A model generated the notes under the pieces. The model saw only the letters and a list, made by a program, of their open reading frames with translations. It did no database searches and had not been told where the DNA came from. A DNA stretch of 64,000 nucleotides from Geodermatophilus sabuli (GTDB lineage: Bacteria > Actinomycetota > Actinomycetes > Mycobacteriales > Geodermatophilaceae), in the NCBI RefSeq assembly GCF_900215145.1, contig NZ_OBDO01000012.1, positions 1-64,000 of the forward strand, in the 5' to 3' direction. Shown in pieces: positions 61,688 through 64,000 of this stretch; position 1 is the first letter of the stretch; every line of letters begins with the position of its first letter. The translations under genes and the position numbers were made by a program.

Positions 61688-63834
61688 GCCGCCCCGTCCC
61701 CTCCGGCCGGGTCCTCCAGCGCGGCCGGACGCCGGCCCGCGTGCTCATCACCTGGGCAGCGACCACCGCCGCGCTGGTCGCCCTCGACGACTGGCTCCGT
61801 GACTTCACGATGGCCTCGTGGTGGCAGCCGCCGGTCATCGCGCTGCTGCTCGGCCTGCTCACCGCCGTCGTGTGGCCGTTGGTCATGCGGATCGCGCTGC
61901 CGCTGGCCTTCTTCACCCTCGGGCTGGGCAGCTTCCTGCTGCTCGGCGCCGCGGTGCTGGGGCTGTCGTTCCTCGTGCCCGGCGTGGTCGTCGAGGACCT
62001 GCGCACCGCCGTCTGGGTCGGGATCGCCATGGCCGGCGTCTCCGGGGTGGTCAGCAGCGTGCTGGCCATCGACGAGGACGAGCTGTTCTTCCGCCGGGCC
62101 CGCCGCCGCGCCCGGCCCACGGCGCAGGAGGGGCCCCGCCCGCCCGGCGTGCTGTTCCTGCAGATCGACGCGCTGTCGTTCGACACCGCCCGCCGCGCCG
62201 TCCGCGACGGGTCGATGCCGAACCTCGCCGCCTGGCTGCGCGACGGCAGCCACACGCTGACCTCCTGGCACACCGACTGGAGCTCCCAGACCGGCGCGGC
62301 GGTCTGCGGCATCCTGCACGGCTCCAACCACGACATCCCCGGTTTCCGCTGGCACGACAAGGAGCGCGACCGCATCGTCCGCGTCTCCTCCCCCGTCGAC
62401 GCCGCCGAGATCGAGCGTGCCCACTCCGACGGGCGGGGGCTGCTGTCCGGGGGCGGCGCCAGCCGGGGCAACCTGTTCACCGGCGACGCCACGCACGTGA
62501 GCCTGACGATGAGCTCGCTGTCGCACGTCGTCCCCGCGGCCAGCCGCCGGCCGCGCCAGGCCCGGGAGCGGGTCGGCTCCGGCTACTACGCCTACTTCGC
62601 CAGCCCGGTGAACGCGCTGCGCACCATCGCGGTGTCGGCCGTCGACATCCAGCGCGAGCTGCTCGCCGCCGCCCGGGAGCGCCGCGACGACGTCCGGCCC
62701 CGCGTCCCCCGCGGCGGCATCTACCCCCTGGCCCGGCCGGGGACGACGGTCATCGCCCGCGACGTCGTGGTCTTCGCGCTGCTGGAGGACATGCTCGCCG
62801 GCCGCCCGGTCGCCTACGCGGACTTCCTCGGCTACGACGAGGCCGCCCACCACGCCGGGCTGGAGCGGGCCGACAGCCTGGCGGTGCTGCGCAGCATCGA
62901 CCAGCAGATCGGCCGGCTGCACCGCGCGGCCCAGCTGGCGCCGCGGGAGTACCACCTGGTGTGCCTCTCCGACCACGGGCAGACGCAGGGCGAGGCGTTC
63001 ACCGCCCGCTTCGGGGAGTCGATCGAGGAGTTGGTCGGCCGACTCTGCGGCGGGTCGCTGGAACTGCCCGAACGGCACCTGACCGGCCCCCGGGACAGCC
63101 GCCGGCTCACCGAGAGCTGGCAGGTGGGGGCCGCACTGGCCGAGGGCGGACCGATCGCGCGCCGGCTGCGCGAGCGGGTCGAGCGGGCGGGCAGCGTGCC
63201 GCACTCCCACGAGCTCCCGGCCGACCGCGAGGGCGGCGCGCCCCGGGCGGCCCCGGGCGTGGTGGTCGCCGTCTCCGGCCACACCGCGATGGTGTCCTTC
63301 GCCGACATCCCCGGCCGGGTCTCGCTGGAGGAGATCGAGCGGCACTGGCCGGCACTGCTGCCGGGGCTCGTCGACCACGACGGCGTCGGATTCCTGCTCG
63401 TGCACTCCGAGGAGTTCGGCCCGGTGGTGCTCGGCCGCGACGGCGTGCACCGGCTCGCGGCGGGGCTCGTCATCGGGGAGGACCCACTCGCGCCCTACGG
63501 GGAGCACGCCGCCCGGCTGGTGGCCCGCGCGTCGACGTTCCCGCACTGCCCCGACGTCGTCATCAACAGCCGCTACGACCCCGACACCGACGAGGCCTCG
63601 GCGTTCGAGCCGCACGTCGGGTCGCACGGCGGGCTCGGCGGCCCCCAGCAGCACGGCTTCCTCCTGCACCCGAGGTCGTTCCGCGCGCCCGGCGAGATCG
63701 TGGGCGCCGAGGCCCTGCACCAGGTGTTCCGCGGCTGGCTGACCGACCTGGGCCACCCCGAGCCGACCGGGGACGACGCGGCCATCGGCCCCCTCAGCGC
63801 GACCGCGCTGCACCCCACCCGCGCGGAGGTGTGA
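61684..63834 (+). CDS. Phage-holin-4-like membrane domain fused to type I phosphodiesterase/alkaline-phosphatase-fold domain
   Basis: 716 residues from ATG 61684 (ATGA overlap with DedA). The first 130 residues contain four helices of the phage_holin_4_2/DUF type (PPVIALLLGLLTAVVWPLVM, then FFTLGLGSFLLLGAAVLG). From about 155 a large soluble domain follows with VLFLQIDALSFDTARRAVRD (metal Asp), SSQTGAAVCGILHG (Thr nucleophile region), YADFLGYDEAAHHAG (Asp and His ligands) and LSDHGQTQGEAF (Asp-His ligands), the alkaline-phosphatase/PglZ superfamily layout. It probably hydrolyses a phosphodiester at the membrane surface; the exact substrate is unknown. Confidence 0.85.
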   Translation: MSRPVPSGRVLQRGRTPARVLITWAATTAALVALDDWLRDFTMASWWQPPVIALLLGLLTAVVWPLVMRIALPLAFFTLGLGSFLLLGAAVLGLSFLVPGVVVEDLRTAVWVGIAMAGVSGVVSSVLAIDEDELFFRRARRRARPTAQEGPRPPGVLFLQIDALSFDTARRAVRDGSMPNLAAWLRDGSHTLTSWHTDWSSQTGAAVCGILHGSNHDIPGFRWHDKERDRIVRVSSPVDAAEIERAHSDGRGLLSGGGASRGNLFTGDATHVSLTMSSLSHVVPAASRRPRQARERVGSGYYAYFASPVNALRTIAVSAVDIQRELLAAARERRDDVRPRVPRGGIYPLARPGTTVIARDVVVFALLEDMLAGRPVAYADFLGYDEAAHHAGLERADSLAVLRSIDQQIGRLHRAAQLAPREYHLVCLSDHGQTQGEAFTARFGESIEELVGRLCGGSLELPERHLTGPRDSRRLTESWQVGAALAEGGPIARRLRERVERAGSVPHSHELPADREGGAPRAAPGVVVAVSGHTAMVSFADIPGRVSLEEIERHWPALLPGLVDHDGVGFLLVHSEEFGPVVLGRDGVHRLAAGLVIGEDPLAPYGEHAARLVARASTFPHCPDVVINSRYDPDTDEASAFEPHVGSHGGLGGPQQHGFLLHPRSFRAPGEIVGAEALHQVFRGWLTDLGHPEPTGDDAAIGPLSATALHPTRAEV

Positions 63835-63917
63835 CCCGAGCGGGACAGTGGGTGACGTCCTCGTGAACTCGGTCGCGGCGCGTGGCGCCGGTCGTCGGTG
63901 TCCCGGAAGGTGGACCG

Positions 63918-64000
63918 ATGAGACCCGACGCGCGCGCCTGGTTCGACCACCGCACGACCTCGGCTCCGTCGCTGGACGCCCTGGACCCGGACGCGCTGCT
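63918..64000 (+). CDS. Start of a gene running off the window, possibly a glucosyl-3-phosphoglycerate synthase-like GT
   Basis: ATG 63918 is preceded by GGAAGGTGG at good spacing. The 27 complete codons read MRPDARAWFDHRTTSAPSLD followed by ALDPDAL. This resembles the short lead sequence before the VSVVLPALDE motif of actinobacterial GpgS-type GT2 enzymes, but the diagnostic part is outside the window, so the assignment is tentative. Confidence 0.5.
   Translation, partial: MRPDARAWFDHRTTSAPSLDALDPDAL

Noticed and set aside
61447..63813. A 788-codon minus-strand open frame
   Set aside because: Shadow of the holin-phosphodiesterase gene, which has metal-site motifs and an ATGA-coupled start.
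1..64000. A tRNA-Sec gene, selA/selB/selD or any other tRNA, rRNA or CRISPR array
   Set aside because: None was recognised on either strand, so the selenocysteine machinery must be elsewhere in the genome; no regularly spaced repeats were seen.

Overview
This is a high-GC actinobacterial chromosome segment. Dense third-position G/C, many GTG starts, 4-bp ATGA/GTGA start-stop overlaps, an LLM-class (probably F420-dependent) oxidoreductase and the gene types point to Geodermatophilaceae (Blastococcus, Geodermatophilus or Modestobacter). The in-frame TAG at the selenocysteine position of the formate dehydrogenase agrees, because UAG-programmed selenocysteine has been reported in Geodermatophilus and Blastococcus. 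The taxonomy is inference.

Layout. (1) 0-5 kb: the N-terminal part of a UDP-glucose dehydrogenase, an LCP-family ligase, a PP2C phosphatase, small membrane proteins and a Wzb-type tyrosine phosphatase. (2) 4.6-14.2 kb: a CDP-sugar module with CDP-glucose 4,6-dehydratase, glucose-1-phosphate cytidylyltransferase, two NovU-type C-methyltransferases, a PIG-L deacetylase, an LLM oxidoreductase, an FAD amine-oxidase-like enzyme, an undescribed protein with two copies of a Cys/His domain, and a GT2. (3) 14.6-23.4 kb: a decayed second tyrosine phosphatase, a Wzc-like Wzz/autokinase, GT4 enzymes, a Wzx flippase and a Wzy/WaaL-type polymerase or ligase. (4) 23.7-25.6 kb: a short operon ending in a phage-tailspike-like beta-helix protein. 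(5) 26-36.5 kb: a teichoic-acid-like module (CDP-glycerol glycerophosphotransferase, IspD/TarI cytidylyltransferase, SDR, a fusion kinase, two APH-fold proteins, two GT4). (6) 36.6-37.7 kb: an IS110 wreck. (7) 37.9-45.9 kb: an amino-sugar module (DesVI/TylM1-like N-methyltransferase, DegT aminotransferase, FemAB-like acyltransferases, GT2) with a Wzm/Wzt ABC exporter. (8) 46.5-48 kb: the polyprenyl-phosphate sugar transferase that would start repeat-unit assembly. Together, regions 1-8 look like a mosaic surface-polysaccharide locus with both Wzx/Wzy and ABC export routes.

Right of 48 kb the content changes. A frameshifted cellulose-synthase-like GT2, a hypothetical protein, a degenerate GGDEF protein and a small membrane protein lead to a formate dehydrogenase operon read leftward from 57.3 kb: selenoprotein catalytic subunit, four-cluster Fe-S subunit, NrfD-like membrane subunit, small membrane protein. 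A short degenerate copy of the nrfD 3' end sits at 48.1 kb, exactly where the polysaccharide locus ends. To the right are a PAS-GGDEF-EAL protein, a REP-like inverted repeat, a translationally coupled MBL hydrolase/DedA/holin-phosphodiesterase operon, and the start of another gene.

The most notable observation is the formate dehydrogenase catalytic subunit. Its selenocysteine position (residue 187) is TAG, not TGA, and is followed by a SECIS-like hairpin that keeps T17, G23 and T24 at the same distance from the codon as in E. coli fdhF. TAG is still used as an ordinary stop codon by several neighbouring genes.
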